64,000 bases of DNA from Brachybacterium sp. EE-P12 (lineage in GTDB: Bacteria > Actinomycetota > Actinomycetes > Actinomycetales > Dermabacteraceae): NCBI RefSeq assembly GCF_003711805.1, contig NZ_QXCP01000008.1:47311-111310 (forward strand), written 5' to 3'. The position numbers and the translations under genes were made by a program. This document shows positions 1 to 8,341 of this stretch, one piece after another. Within the stretch, counting starts at the first letter, position 1; every line of letters starts with the position of its first letter. The notes under the pieces were generated by a model. It worked only from the letters and a program-made list of their open reading frames with translations. It did no database searches and had not been told where the DNA came from.

Positions 1-815
1 GAGATGATGTCGCGGCTGAGGGACTCGAAGCGCCCCACCATGTCCGCGAGCGCGGTGCCGGGCAGGTCCTGGGCGAGGCGGGTGAACTGCACCAGGTCCG
101 CGAAGCCGACGGCCCGCTGCAGCGGGAACAGCTCGTCGGTGTCGCGGTGCAGCACCTCGCTGCCGGCGCGCGCGGCGTAGGCGGCCAGCTGCCGCCGGAA
201 GGTGAACATCACCTGCGACTCGAGGGTCTCGAGCAGCTCGGGGATCTCCTCGAGCATCTGCTGGCGGGCGCGGGCGTCGTCGAGCCCGTCGGTGTGCTTG
301 GCCTCGTCCACGAGGGCCTCGGTGATCCACATGGCCAGGCGGCCCATGTGGAAGCCCATCCCGCGCGAGATGCTCGCGAAGGCGCGCTCGGACAGGACCC
401 CGTCCTCGACGATCGCGGCGAGGTCGCCGACGGCCTGGGCGTCCTCGTCGGTGAACACGACGGTGTCCTCGTCCACGGGGGTGAAGCCGAGGGAGCGCCA
501 GTACACGGAGGCGAGCCGCTCGGCGATGCCGTGCTCCTCGGCCAGGTCGCGGCGGGACCAGCGGCGCGGCCCCTGCAGCAGAACCTTCTCGAGCGCGCCG
601 ACGCTGCGGCGCACCGAGGCGAAGCGACGGTTGAGGTCGAGGATCTCCTGCTCGTCGAGGGAGGTGAGCTCGGCGTCACCCGCGGAGAGGTCCGGCAGCT
701 CCTGGGTCTGCGTCGGGACCACGTCGATCCCCCCTGTGGGGAGCCGTGTCTCGCGGTCGGGGTCGGCGTCCTGGCGCGTCCCGTCCTCCTGGAACTGGTC
801 CATCCCGTCGGTCAC
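1..815 (-). CDS. Class III adenylate/guanylate cyclase family protein, partial (C-terminus beyond the window)
   Basis: Translating the minus strand from the GTG at 815 gives 271 codons with no stop before the left edge, so the 3' end is missing. The start overlaps the birA stop by four bases (GTGA), suggesting one transcript. Residues 1-230 are a mostly helical, acidic N-terminal region without membrane segments. From about residue 235 the sequence VGFADLVQFTRLAQ matches the beginning of class III nucleotidyl cyclase domains, with the first metal-binding Asp followed by FT. The expected product is a cytosolic cyclic-nucleotide synthase, but the second metal Asp and the substrate-specifying residues are outside the window, so activity and AMP/GMP preference cannot be judged. 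Confidence 0.75.
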   Translation of the reverse strand, partial: MTDGMDQFQEDGTRQDADPDRETRLPTGGIDVVPTQTQELPDLSAGDAELTSLDEQEILDLNRRFASVRRSVGALEKVLLQGPRRWSRRDLAEEHGIAERLASVYWRSLGFTPVDEDTVVFTDEDAQAVGDLAAIVEDGVLSERAFASISRGMGFHMGRLAMWITEALVDEAKHTDGLDDARARQQMLEEIPELLETLESQVMFTFRRQLAAYAARAGSEVLHRDTDELFPLQRAVGFADLVQFTRLAQDLPGTALADMVGRFESLSRDII

Positions 816-1792
816 CGTGCGGGCCCTCGCTTCTCCATGCTGCTCTCCTGCTCCTGATGCGCCCCGTGGCGGACGGATGCGGCCTGGCCGCCGGACGGCG
901 GCGCGTCGGGCCGCAGATGCCTCACGTCCCCGACGTCGACGGCGACCATCCCTCCCCCTTCCACGAGATCGAGCACGAGACGTCCGTGCCCGTCGATGCC
1001 CCGAGCCGTGCCGCGCAGGGCGGAGGCGGCGTCCCCGCCCCCGGCCGCCCCGCCGAGGGGATCGACCCGCACCGCACGCCCGAGTGTGAGGCAGGTCATA
1101 GTGTAGCGGTCGCGGGTGCCCGCCGCGCCACCGTCTCCCTGGGCGGACTCGAGCGCCGCGAGCTCCTCGGCGAGCGCGTCGACCAGCGCCTCCTCGAGCG
1201 CCTCGCGCAGCGGCGCGCCGTCGGCCGGCTCCGCCCCGGGGCGCAGCCCGCCCGGCCCTCGCAGCCAGGCGGCGCCCGGCACGGCCGCGCCGTCGGCGGA
1301 GCGGACGGGGCCGTGCAGGTTCACCCCGATGCCGAGCAGCAGGGCGTCCTGCCCGCGCGCCTCGGCGAGGATCCCGCCGAGCTTGCGCCCGTCGGGGGTG
1401 TGGAGGTCGTTGGGCCACTTCAGCCCGACCGGCGTCCCGCGCTCCTGCCCGGCCGCGGGCACGACGCGGTCGAGGGCGCGGACCGCGGCGAGGCCGGCGG
1501 CGAGGGGGAACCAGCCGCGGCGTGCCGGGTCCAGCGCCGTGCGGTGCACATAGGTGAGGGCGAGGCTCTCCCCCTCGGGGCTCGCGAAGGCGCGGCCCAG
1601 CCGGCCGCGGCCGGCGTCCTGCCGGGTGGCGGTCACCGCGAAGGGCGGGCGCTCCCCGGCGCGCAGCCGGGCCGCGGCCTCGTCCTGGGTCGAGGGGACG
1701 GCGCCGAGGCGATGCAGCCGCGGCGCGGGCCCGCCGCGGACCGCGCGGCCCGCCCCGTCGCCGGGTGCACCGAAGGGCGAGCTCTCGTCCAT
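812..1792 (-). CDS. birA: Biotin--[acetyl-CoA carboxylase] ligase
   Basis: 326-residue biotin protein ligase that forms biotinyl-AMP and attaches biotin to the carrier lysine of acyl-CoA carboxylases. The biotin/ATP signature QDAGRGRLGRAF lies near residue 60, followed by LKWPNDL and GRKLGGILAE, which form the adenylate site. There is no N-terminal helix-turn-helix, so this is a ligase without the repressor function of E. coli BirA. It sits back to back with the carboxylase genes that encode its substrate (the alpha subunit has a biotin-type lysine at about residue 557). The C-terminal 60 residues correspond to the small SH3-like domain. Its stop overlaps the cyclase start by 4 nt. Confidence 0.95.
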   Translation of the reverse strand: MDESSPFGAPGDGAGRAVRGGPAPRLHRLGAVPSTQDEAAARLRAGERPPFAVTATRQDAGRGRLGRAFASPEGESLALTYVHRTALDPARRGWFPLAAGLAAVRALDRVVPAAGQERGTPVGLKWPNDLHTPDGRKLGGILAEARGQDALLLGIGVNLHGPVRSADGAAVPGAAWLRGPGGLRPGAEPADGAPLREALEEALVDALAEELAALESAQGDGGAAGTRDRYTMTCLTLGRAVRVDPLGGAAGGGDAASALRGTARGIDGHGRLVLDLVEGGGMVAVDVGDVRHLRPDAPPSGGQAASVRHGAHQEQESSMEKRGPAR

Positions 1793-1951
1793 GTGCTGCT
1801 CCTCCTGACTGCCCGGCGGGCGGGCCCGGCGTGACGGATCGCTCCATCCTCACGCTCGCCACTGCAACGTTCCTGGGAGCGCGGTGGGCGTGCCGTCCAC
1901 GCCGTGCTCCGCGCCCGGGCCGGGGTCGGTCGGTGCCGGGCCTGCGTAGCG

Positions 1952-1957
1952 TAGTAT
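1952..1957 (+). promoter_or_regulatory. Candidate -10 element (TAGTAT) for the acyl-CoA carboxylase genes
   Basis: TAGTAT lies about 57 bases before the pccB start in the 222-base gap between the divergent birA and pccB genes. I see no convincing -35 hexamer. This is based on pattern only. Confidence 0.4.
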
Positions 1958-2014
1958 CCCCGTGTTCGTTCTCCCCGTACTCGGACGGCCGCGCAGGCCG
2001 TCGCAGGAGGTCCC

Positions 2015-3604
2015 GTGACCGACGCCCCGCGGCCGCTCACCACCGCTCAGCGACTCGAGGACCTGCGCGAGCGGGATGCCGCGGCGGTCTCCGCCGCCGC
2101 CGACCTCGCCGTCCAGAAGCAGCACGCCCGCGGCAAGGGCACCGCACGGGAGCGCATCGAGGACCTGCTGGACGACGGCTCCTTCGTGGAGACCGACCGC
2201 TTCGTCACCCATCAGTCCCACGCCTTCGGCCTCGAGCGCAAGCGCCCGGCGGGCGACGGCATCGTCACCGGCTACGGCACGATCGACGGCCGCCAGGTGT
2301 GCGTGTACTCCCAGGACTTCACCGTCATGGGCGGCTCGCTCGGCGAGGCGCACGGCCGGAAGATCCAGAAGATCCAGGACCTCGCGCTGTCCACCGGTGT
2401 GCCGATCATCGGCATCCTCGACGGCGGCGGCGCCCGCATCCAGGAGGGCGTGGCCTCGCTGGCGATGTTCGCCGGGATCATGCGGCGCAACACCCGCGCC
2501 TCCGGCGTGATCCCCCAGATCTCCCTCATCATGGGCCCGGCCGCAGGCGGGGCCGTGTACTCCCCGGCGCTGACCGACGTGGTGGTCATGGTCGAGAAGA
2601 CCTCGCACATGTTCATCACCGGACCGGACGTGATCCGCACGGTGACCGGGGAGAACGTCGGCTTCGAGGAGCTCGGCGGGGCGCGCACCCATTCGACCCG
2701 CTCGGGCGTGGCCCACTACATGGCCGCCGACGAGTCCGAGGCGATCGAGTACGTCAAGGACCTGCTGTCCTATCTGCCGGCCAACACGCTCAGCCCCGCG
2801 CCCAGCTATCCGGTGCGCAGCGAGGACCAGACCACGGCGGAGGACCGCGCGCTGGACGGCCTCGTCCCGGACTCCCCCAACCAGCCCTACGACATGGGCG
2901 CCGTGCTGCGCACGATCCTCGACGACGGCGAGCTGCTCGAGCTCCAGCCCGGCTTCGCGCAGAACATCCTGGTGGGCTTCGGCCGCATCGAGGGCAGCAG
3001 CGTCGGCATCATCGCCAACCAGCCCTCCCACTTCGCCGGCACGCTCGACATCGACGCCTCCGAGAAGGCGGCGAGGTTCGTGCGCCTGTGCGATGCGAAC
3101 AACATCCCCGTCCTCACCCTCGTGGACACGCCCGGGTTCCTGCCCGGCACGGACCAGGAGTACGGCGGCATCATCCGCCGCGGCGCGAAGCTGCTGTACG
3201 CCTATGCGGAGGCGACCGTCCCGCTGGTCACCGTGATCACCCGCAAGGCCTACGGCGGGGCCTACATCGTCATGGGCTCGAAGGACCTCGGCGCGGACAT
3301 CAACCTCGCCTGGCCCACCGCCCAGATCGCGGTGATGGGCGCCCAGGGCGCGGTGAACATCCTCCACCGCCAGACCCTGCGGACGGTCGAGGAGTCCGGC
3401 GGCGACGTCGAGGCCGAGCGCACGCGCCTGCAGGCCGAGTTCGAGGAGCAGTTCGCCACCCCCTACGCGGCCGCCGAGCGCGGCTGGATCGACGGGGTCA
3501 TCGAGCCCTCCGAGACCCGCGTGCAGGTGGCGCGGGCGCTGCGCGCGCTGCGCACCAAGCGCGACTCCCTGCCCGCCAAGAAGCACGGGAACATCCCGCT
3601 GTGA
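2015..3604 (+). CDS. pccB: Acyl-CoA carboxylase carboxyltransferase (beta) subunit, propionyl/acetyl type
   Basis: 529-residue carboxyltransferase that moves CO2 from carboxybiotin to acetyl- or propionyl-CoA, supplying malonyl/methylmalonyl-CoA for lipid synthesis. The GTG start follows a strong AGGAGG five bases upstream. The N-terminal half contains [13 protein letters not shown] and the oxyanion-hole region [15 protein letters not shown]; the C-terminal half contains the second hole [12 protein letters not shown]. Length is typical for the AccD5/PccB family. The stop overlaps the epsilon-subunit start (GTGA), which fits the actinobacterial alpha-beta-epsilon complex. The substrate residue (Asp/Ile switch) was not assigned, so acetyl versus propionyl preference is open. 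Confidence 0.95.
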   Translation: MTDAPRPLTTAQRLEDLRERDAAAVSAAADLAVQKQHARGKGTARERIEDLLDDGSFVETDRFVTHQSHAFGLERKRPAGDGIVTGYGTIDGRQVCVYSQDFTVMGGSLGEAHGRKIQKIQDLALSTGVPIIGILDGGGARIQEGVASLAMFAGIMRRNTRASGVIPQISLIMGPAAGGAVYSPALTDVVVMVEKTSHMFITGPDVIRTVTGENVGFEELGGARTHSTRSGVAHYMAADESEAIEYVKDLLSYLPANTLSPAPSYPVRSEDQTTAEDRALDGLVPDSPNQPYDMGAVLRTILDDGELLELQPGFAQNILVGFGRIEGSSVGIIANQPSHFAGTLDIDASEKAARFVRLCDANNIPVLTLVDTPGFLPGTDQEYGGIIRRGAKLLYAYAEATVPLVTVITRKAYGGAYIVMGSKDLGADINLAWPTAQIAVMGAQGAVNILHRQTLRTVEESGGDVEAERTRLQAEFEEQFATPYAAAERGWIDGVIEPSETRVQVARALRALRTKRDSLPAKKHGNIPL

Positions 3605-3864
3605 GCGCCGCAGGATCCTCCCCCGCCGTGCAGGCCGCCGACGTGCGCCTGGTCGCCGGCCGGCTCGCGACCGACGAGCTCGCCGCGATCGCGGTGGTCG
3701 TCTCGGCCATGAGCGTGACCAGCCGCCTCGAGGCGGAGGAACGCGCCCTGGCCGAGGGCAGGCTGGGCGGGAGCGCCTGGACCTCGCCGGTGCACACCCA
3801 CGGCGGCGCCCACCGGGAGCGGCTGCATCCCTCGAGCTCGTGCTGGTTGTACGCGGACCGCTGA
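3601..3864 (+). CDS. Acyl-CoA carboxylase epsilon subunit
   Basis: 87-residue protein starting at a GTG that overlaps the beta-subunit stop by 4 nt. It shows the family pattern: a core around residues 15-45 ([20 protein letters not shown]) and a C-terminal tail ending in a Trp-Leu-Tyr-Ala-Asp motif (SSCWLYADR). Epsilon subunits are small, poorly conserved actinobacterial proteins that stabilise the alpha-beta carboxylase complex. The call rests on position directly behind beta, on size, and on the xGxLxxEELAAL-like core. Only the last part of a longer open frame is real; the upstream part overlaps pccB in another frame. Confidence 0.88.
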   Translation: MSAAGSSPAVQAADVRLVAGRLATDELAAIAVVVSAMSVTSRLEAEERALAEGRLGGSAWTSPVHTHGGAHRERLHPSSSCWLYADR

Positions 3865-3883
3865 ACGGCCGGGGCGCGCACCC

Positions 3884-3889
3884 TAGACT
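3884..3889 (+). promoter_or_regulatory. -10 element (TAGACT) of a probable leaderless transcript
   Basis: TAGACT is followed by seven bases and then the ATG at 3897, and no ribosome binding site is visible. This spacing places transcription start at or next to the start codon, as in leaderless actinobacterial genes. Confidence 0.55.
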
Positions 3890-3896
3890 GCCGGGC

Positions 3897-5582
3897 ATGC
3901 CCTCCCAGACCCCTGCCCGCGTCCCGTCCGCGCTGGACGCCCTCGCGAACCAGTACGTCGAGGACCTCACCGCGAAGGATCCCTTCCTCGCGACCTCGCT
4001 CGGGATCCCCGGGCACGACGCCGAGGTGACCGACCACTCCCCCGCCGCGCAGGCGGAGCGCACGGGCCTGGCCCGCGAGCTGCTCACCGCGATCTCCGAG
4101 GTCCCCGACGAGGATGAGGTCGACGCCGTCACCCGCGCCGCGCTCCAGGAGCGTCTCGGCCTCGAGCTCGAGCGCGACGCGCAGCACCTCGACATCGCCG
4201 CGGTCAACAACCTCGCCTCCGTCCTGCAGTCCCGGGACGTGCTGGACCAGATGCCCACCGAGACCGCCGAGGACTGGGAGGTGCTCGCCGAGCGGATGGC
4301 GGGCTTCCCCCGCGCGCTCGGCACCTGGGCCGAGTCTCTGCGCGAGGCCGCGGCGGCCGGCACCGTCGCCGCGCGCCGCCAGCTCGAGCTCGGCGCCGCC
4401 CAGGCCCGCGGCTACGCGGCCGACGGCGGCTTCTTCGACACCTTCGCGGACGAGGCCCTCGGCGACGCCGCGCAGCAGCGCCGGGTGCGTGAGGGCGCCG
4501 AGGCGGCGCGCAGCGCCTATCGCGAGATCGCCGAGGTGCTCGAGTCCCTGATCCCGCAGGCCCCCACCGCGGACGCGGTGGGCCGCGAGGCCTACCAGCT
4601 CGCCTCCCGCACCTTCCTGGGCGCCGAGATCGACCTCGAGGAGACCTACGCCTGGGGCATCGAGGAGCTGCGAGACATCATCGCCGAGCAGGAGCAGGTG
4701 GCCGCCCGACTGAACGAGCGCTATGGCACCGGCGGCGGCAGCTCGGTCGCCGCTGCGAAGGCCGCGCTCAGCGCCGACCCGGCCCGCCTCCTGCACGGCA
4801 CCGACGCGCTGCAGGCCTGGATGCAGGACCTCTCCGACACCGCGATCTCGGACCTCGCGGGCACCCACTTCGACATCCCCGCGCCGCTGCACCGGCTCGA
4901 GTGCCGCATCGCCCGCACCGGCTCGGGCGGCATCTACTACACGGGACCCAGCGAGGACCTCTCCCGGCCGGGCCGGATGTGGTGGGACGTGCCCGAGGGC
5001 ACCGAGGAGTTCCGCACCTGGGAGCAGACGACGACCGTCTACCACGAGGGCGTGCCCGGCCATCACCTGCAGGTGGGCATCCAGACCCTGCAGGCCGAGT
5101 CCCTGAACCGCTGGCGCGCGATGCTGTGCTGGGTCTCCGGCCACGGCGAGGGCTGGGCGCTGTACGCGGAGCGGCTCATGGAGCAGCTGGGCTATCTGGA
5201 GGACGACGGCGACCGGCTCGGGATGCTCGACGCGCAGCGGCTCCGGGCCGGCCGCGTGGTGCTCGACATCGGCCTGCACCTGGGCCTGCCCATGCCCGGC
5301 GGCCTGCCGGGGGCCGACGGAGGCGCCTGGGACGAGCGCACCGCCTGGGAGTTCATGACCCAGAACTGGGGCGTGGAGGAGGCGGAGCGCCGCTTCGAGC
5401 TGCACCGCTATCTGGGCTGGCCCGGGCAGGCCCCCTCCTACAAGCTCGGCCAGCGCACCTGGGAGCAGCTGCGCGCGCGGGCGACCGCGGCCGACTCCTC
5501 CCCCGCCGCCGTGCGGGACTTCCACCGCCGCGCCCTGGAGCTGGGCAGCCTGCCGCTGTCCGTGCTGGAGGGGGCGCTGTGA
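3897..5582 (+). CDS. DUF885 family protein, predicted zinc metallopeptidase-like
   Basis: 561-residue protein of the DUF885 family, whose members are mostly uncharacterised and are related to zinc peptidases. The hallmark YHEGVPGHHLQVG (HExxPGHH) is near residue 380, and a conserved GEGWALYAERLM follows near residue 418, consistent with a gluzincin-like metal site. No signal peptide or membrane segment is visible, so it is probably cytosolic. I chose the ATG at 3897 because it lies immediately downstream of a TAGACT -10 element; a start further upstream would run through that promoter. It overlaps maf by GTGA. The substrate is unknown; peptide or amino-ester hydrolysis is an inference from the family. 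Confidence 0.85.
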   Translation: MPSQTPARVPSALDALANQYVEDLTAKDPFLATSLGIPGHDAEVTDHSPAAQAERTGLARELLTAISEVPDEDEVDAVTRAALQERLGLELERDAQHLDIAAVNNLASVLQSRDVLDQMPTETAEDWEVLAERMAGFPRALGTWAESLREAAAAGTVAARRQLELGAAQARGYAADGGFFDTFADEALGDAAQQRRVREGAEAARSAYREIAEVLESLIPQAPTADAVGREAYQLASRTFLGAEIDLEETYAWGIEELRDIIAEQEQVAARLNERYGTGGGSSVAAAKAALSADPARLLHGTDALQAWMQDLSDTAISDLAGTHFDIPAPLHRLECRIARTGSGGIYYTGPSEDLSRPGRMWWDVPEGTEEFRTWEQTTTVYHEGVPGHHLQVGIQTLQAESLNRWRAMLCWVSGHGEGWALYAERLMEQLGYLEDDGDRLGMLDAQRLRAGRVVLDIGLHLGLPMPGGLPGADGGAWDERTAWEFMTQNWGVEEAERRFELHRYLGWPGQAPSYKLGQRTWEQLRARATAADSSPAAVRDFHRRALELGSLPLSVLEGAL

Positions 5583-6295
5583 CCGCCGTGCACGACCCGT
5601 CGGCCGACCCGGCGGGAGCCGGGCTCGAGGAGCACGAGCCGCTGCTGCTGCTCGCCTCGGCCTCGGCCGGGCGCCGCGCGACCCTCGCGGCGGCCGGCAT
5701 CGAGCACACGACGATGCCGGTCGACCTCGACGAGGACGGGATCCTCGCCGCGGCTCGCGAGGCGGCGGGGGACGCCCCGCTCGCCCCGGCGGAGGAGGTG
5801 CTGCTGCTGGCCCGCGAGAAGGCGACGGCGGCCACCGCCCGCAGCGAGGGCGGCTACGTGGTGCTGGGCTGCGACTCGATGCTCGAGCTGGACGGCGAGG
5901 TGATCGGCAAGCCCCATGAGCCGGCCCGCGCCGCGGCGCGCTGGCGGGCGATGCGCGGCCGCACCGGCGTGCTGCACTCCGGGCACTGGGTCGTGGACGA
6001 CCGGGATCCGGAGGACGGCGGCACCGGCGCGACCTTCGGGGCGAGCGCGTCCTGCGCGCTGACCTTCGCGGAGCTCTCCGACGCGGAGATCGACGCCTAT
6101 GTCGCCACCGGCGAGCCGCTCGGCGTCGCCGGCGGCTTCACCATCGACGGCCGCGGCGGGCCGTTCGTCGACTCCGTCCAGGGGGACCCGCACGCCGTGG
6201 TGGGGCTGTCCCTGCCGCTGCTGCGCCGGATGCTCGGGGAGATCGGCCTCGCGATCCACGAGCTGTGGGTCCCGGCCGGGCCTGGCGCCCTCTGA
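5579..6295 (+). CDS. maf: Maf family nucleoside triphosphate pyrophosphatase
   Basis: 238-residue Maf/Ham1-fold pyrophosphatase that converts non-canonical or excess NTPs to NMP and PPi (house cleaning, linked to septum control in some bacteria). The signature LLLASASAGRRATL lies near residue 23; the conserved DSMLELDGEVIGKP and, near the C-terminus, GVAGGFTIDGRGGPFVDSV carry the nucleotide site. The GTG at 5579 is taken as start because it overlaps the DUF885 stop; GTG 5588 is an in-frame alternative. There is a slightly long N-terminus and an insertion (residues 140-150) compared with E. coli Maf. Maf commonly sits beside acyl-CoA carboxylase genes in actinobacteria. Confidence 0.93.
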   Translation: MTAVHDPSADPAGAGLEEHEPLLLLASASAGRRATLAAAGIEHTTMPVDLDEDGILAAAREAAGDAPLAPAEEVLLLAREKATAATARSEGGYVVLGCDSMLELDGEVIGKPHEPARAAARWRAMRGRTGVLHSGHWVVDDRDPEDGGTGATFGASASCALTFAELSDAEIDAYVATGEPLGVAGGFTIDGRGGPFVDSVQGDPHAVVGLSLPLLRRMLGEIGLAIHELWVPAGPGAL

Positions 6296-6308
6296 CCTCT
6301 CGCGGTAC

Positions 6309-6314
6309 TAGACT
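6309..6314 (+). promoter_or_regulatory. Candidate -10 element (TAGACT) before the carboxylase alpha subunit
   Basis: TAGACT lies 39 bases before the ATG at 6353, leaving a short leader with the ribosome site GGAAGGAAG. It would let the alpha subunit be transcribed separately from the genes upstream. Confidence 0.4.
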
Positions 6315-6352
6315 CGGCCCCTGCTGACCTCCCGGAAGGAAGACCTCCCCCC

Positions 6353-8131
6353 ATGGCCCCTCGCCCCGCCAAGCCCCGCCCGCTGTCCACGGTGCTCATC
6401 GCCAACCGTGGGGAGATCGCGGTGCGCGTCGCCCGGGCCTGCAAGGACGCCGGGCTGCGTTCGATCGCGGTCTACGCCGACCCGGATCGTGACGCGCTGC
6501 ACACCGTGATCGCCGACGAGGCCTACGCCCTCGGCGGGACCACCGCCGCGAGCTCCTATCTCGTCGTCGACAAGATCCTCGACATCGCGCACCGCTCCGG
6601 CGCCGACGCGATCCACCCCGGCTACGGCTTCCTCTCCGAGCGCGCCGACTTCGCCCAGGCCGTGATCGACGCGGGCCTGACCTGGATCGGCCCGCCGCCC
6701 TCGGCGATCGAGCAGCTCGGCGACAAGGTCTCCGCCCGCCACATCGCGCAGAAGGCCGGGGCCCCGCTGGTCGCCGGCACCAAGGACCCGGTCAGGAACT
6801 CCGACGAGGTCGTGGACTTCGCCCGCGAGCACGGCCTGCCGATCGCGATCAAGGCCGCCTTCGGCGGCGGCGGACGCGGCCTGAAGGTCGCCCGCGAGGA
6901 GTCGGAGGTGCGCGAGCTGTTCGACTCCGCGGTGCGCGAGGCGGTGGCCGCCTTCGGCCGCGGCGAGTGCTTCGTCGAGCAGTTCCTGGACTCCCCCCGG
7001 CACGTGGAGACCCAGTGCCTGGCCGACATGCACGGCAACGTGCAGGTCGTCTCCACCCGCGACTGCTCGCTGCAGCGGCGCCACCAGAAGCTCGTGGAGG
7101 AGGCTCCCGCCCCCTTCCTCACCGCGCAGCAGAACGCGCAGCTGGTCTCCTCCTCGAAGGCGATCCTGCGCGAGGCCGGCTACGTGGGCGCCGGCACCTG
7201 CGAGTTCCTCGTGGGCAAGGACGGCACCATCTCCTTCCTCGAGGTGAACACGCGCCTGCAGGTCGAGCACCCCGTGACAGAGGAGGTCGCCGGGGTGGAC
7301 CTGGTGCGCGAGCAGCTGCGGATCGCCGCCGGCGAGCACATCGCCGACGAGGACCCGGCGGTGCGCGGCCACTCCTTCGAGTTCCGCATCAACGGCGAGG
7401 ACCCGGGCCGCGGCTTCATGCCCTCCCCCGGCCGGATCCAGCGCTTCGAGGCGCCGTCCGGTCCGGGCGTCCGCGTCGAGAGCGGGGTGCGCTCCGGGGA
7501 CGAGGTCTCCGGCGCCTTCGACTCGATGCTCGCCAAGCTCGTCGTCACCGGCGCGACGCGCCAGGAGGCGATCGAGCGCTCCCGTCGGGCGCTCGCGGAG
7601 TTCCGCATCGAGGGCATCCCGACGGTGCTCCCCTTCCACCGGACCGTGATGGAGGACCCGGCCTTCACCCCGAAGGACGCCGAGGAGCCCTTCTCGGTGC
7701 ACACCACGTGGATCGAGACCGAGTTCACCGGCGAGCTGCCCGCCGCCCCGCTGCCCGCGCAGCCCGAGGAGCCCGAGGACCGCGAGGCCGTCGTGGTCGA
7801 GGTCGACGGCCGCCGCGTGGAGATCAGCCTGCCCGCCTCGCTGCGCGCCCCGCAGGCCGCGGTGCGTCAGCCCCGCAAGCGCCAGCACGGCTCCGGGGGC
7901 GGCGCCGCGGCCGGCGGCAACAGCGTCGCCGCGCCCATGCAGGGCACCATCGTGAAGGTCGTCGCCGAGGAGGGCCAGACGGTCGCCGACGGCGACGTGC
8001 TCGTGGTGCTCGAGGCGATGAAGATGGAGCAGCCGATCACCGCGCCCCGCTCGGGCGTGGTCAAGGGCCTGGACGCCGAGATCGGGGCGACCGTCTCCGC
8101 CGGCGCGGTGCTCTGCTCGATCGAGGACTGA
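6353..8131 (+). CDS. accA3: Acyl-CoA carboxylase biotin carboxylase/biotin carrier (alpha) subunit
   Basis: 592-residue fused biotin carboxylase and carrier protein. The N-terminus [19 protein letters not shown] opens the biotin carboxylase domain; the ATP-grasp loop [10 protein letters not shown] and the catalytic [14 protein letters not shown] are all present. A Gly/Ala-rich hinge near residues 505-522 leads to the biotinyl domain with EAMKMEQ, the biotin-acceptor Lys being about residue 557. The domain order and length match actinobacterial AccA3, the alpha subunit shared by several acyl-CoA carboxylases. It partners the beta and epsilon subunits encoded 2.5 kb upstream and is the expected target of the BirA encoded at 0.8-1.8 kb. 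Confidence 0.95.
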   Translation: MAPRPAKPRPLSTVLIANRGEIAVRVARACKDAGLRSIAVYADPDRDALHTVIADEAYALGGTTAASSYLVVDKILDIAHRSGADAIHPGYGFLSERADFAQAVIDAGLTWIGPPPSAIEQLGDKVSARHIAQKAGAPLVAGTKDPVRNSDEVVDFAREHGLPIAIKAAFGGGGRGLKVAREESEVRELFDSAVREAVAAFGRGECFVEQFLDSPRHVETQCLADMHGNVQVVSTRDCSLQRRHQKLVEEAPAPFLTAQQNAQLVSSSKAILREAGYVGAGTCEFLVGKDGTISFLEVNTRLQVEHPVTEEVAGVDLVREQLRIAAGEHIADEDPAVRGHSFEFRINGEDPGRGFMPSPGRIQRFEAPSGPGVRVESGVRSGDEVSGAFDSMLAKLVVTGATRQEAIERSRRALAEFRIEGIPTVLPFHRTVMEDPAFTPKDAEEPFSVHTTWIETEFTGELPAAPLPAQPEEPEDREAVVVEVDGRRVEISLPASLRAPQAAVRQPRKRQHGSGGGAAAGGNSVAAPMQGTIVKVVAEEGQTVADGDVLVVLEAMKMEQPITAPRSGVVKGLDAEIGATVSAGAVLCSIED

Positions 8132-8169
8132 TCCCACGGGAGGCCGACCCGGCTGTTCCGCGCCGGCAT

Positions 8170-8243
8170 GGTCAGGTGCTGGCGCCTGGCGTCCCTCTAC
8201 GACGATATAGGCGTACCGGGACGCCCTGCGCCAGTACCTGACC
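8170..8243. repeat. Long imperfect inverted repeat between convergent genes
   Basis: Arms 8170-8195 and 8218-8243 are 26 bases each and pair at 23 of 26 positions (mismatches at arm positions 9, 17 and 18). An inner TACG/CGTA pair extends the stem, leaving a 10-base loop that contains ATATA. It is the main feature of the 210-base gap between the convergent accA3 and lpdA genes. It could be a bidirectional terminator (there is no T run) or a dispersed palindromic element. Confidence 0.8.
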
Positions 8244-8341
8244 ACGCCCGCGTCCGACCCCTTGCCGGGCCGGCCACGCCCCGCACCCGCAGCCACGCCC
8301 GGCCGGCCGCGCTGTCGCCGCCGGCCCGGCCCGCGGGGCGC

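Noticed and set aside
1850..4363. An 837-codon minus-strand open frame across the carboxylase genes
   Set aside because: Antisense shadow of pccB, the epsilon subunit and the DUF885 gene; no domain is visible.
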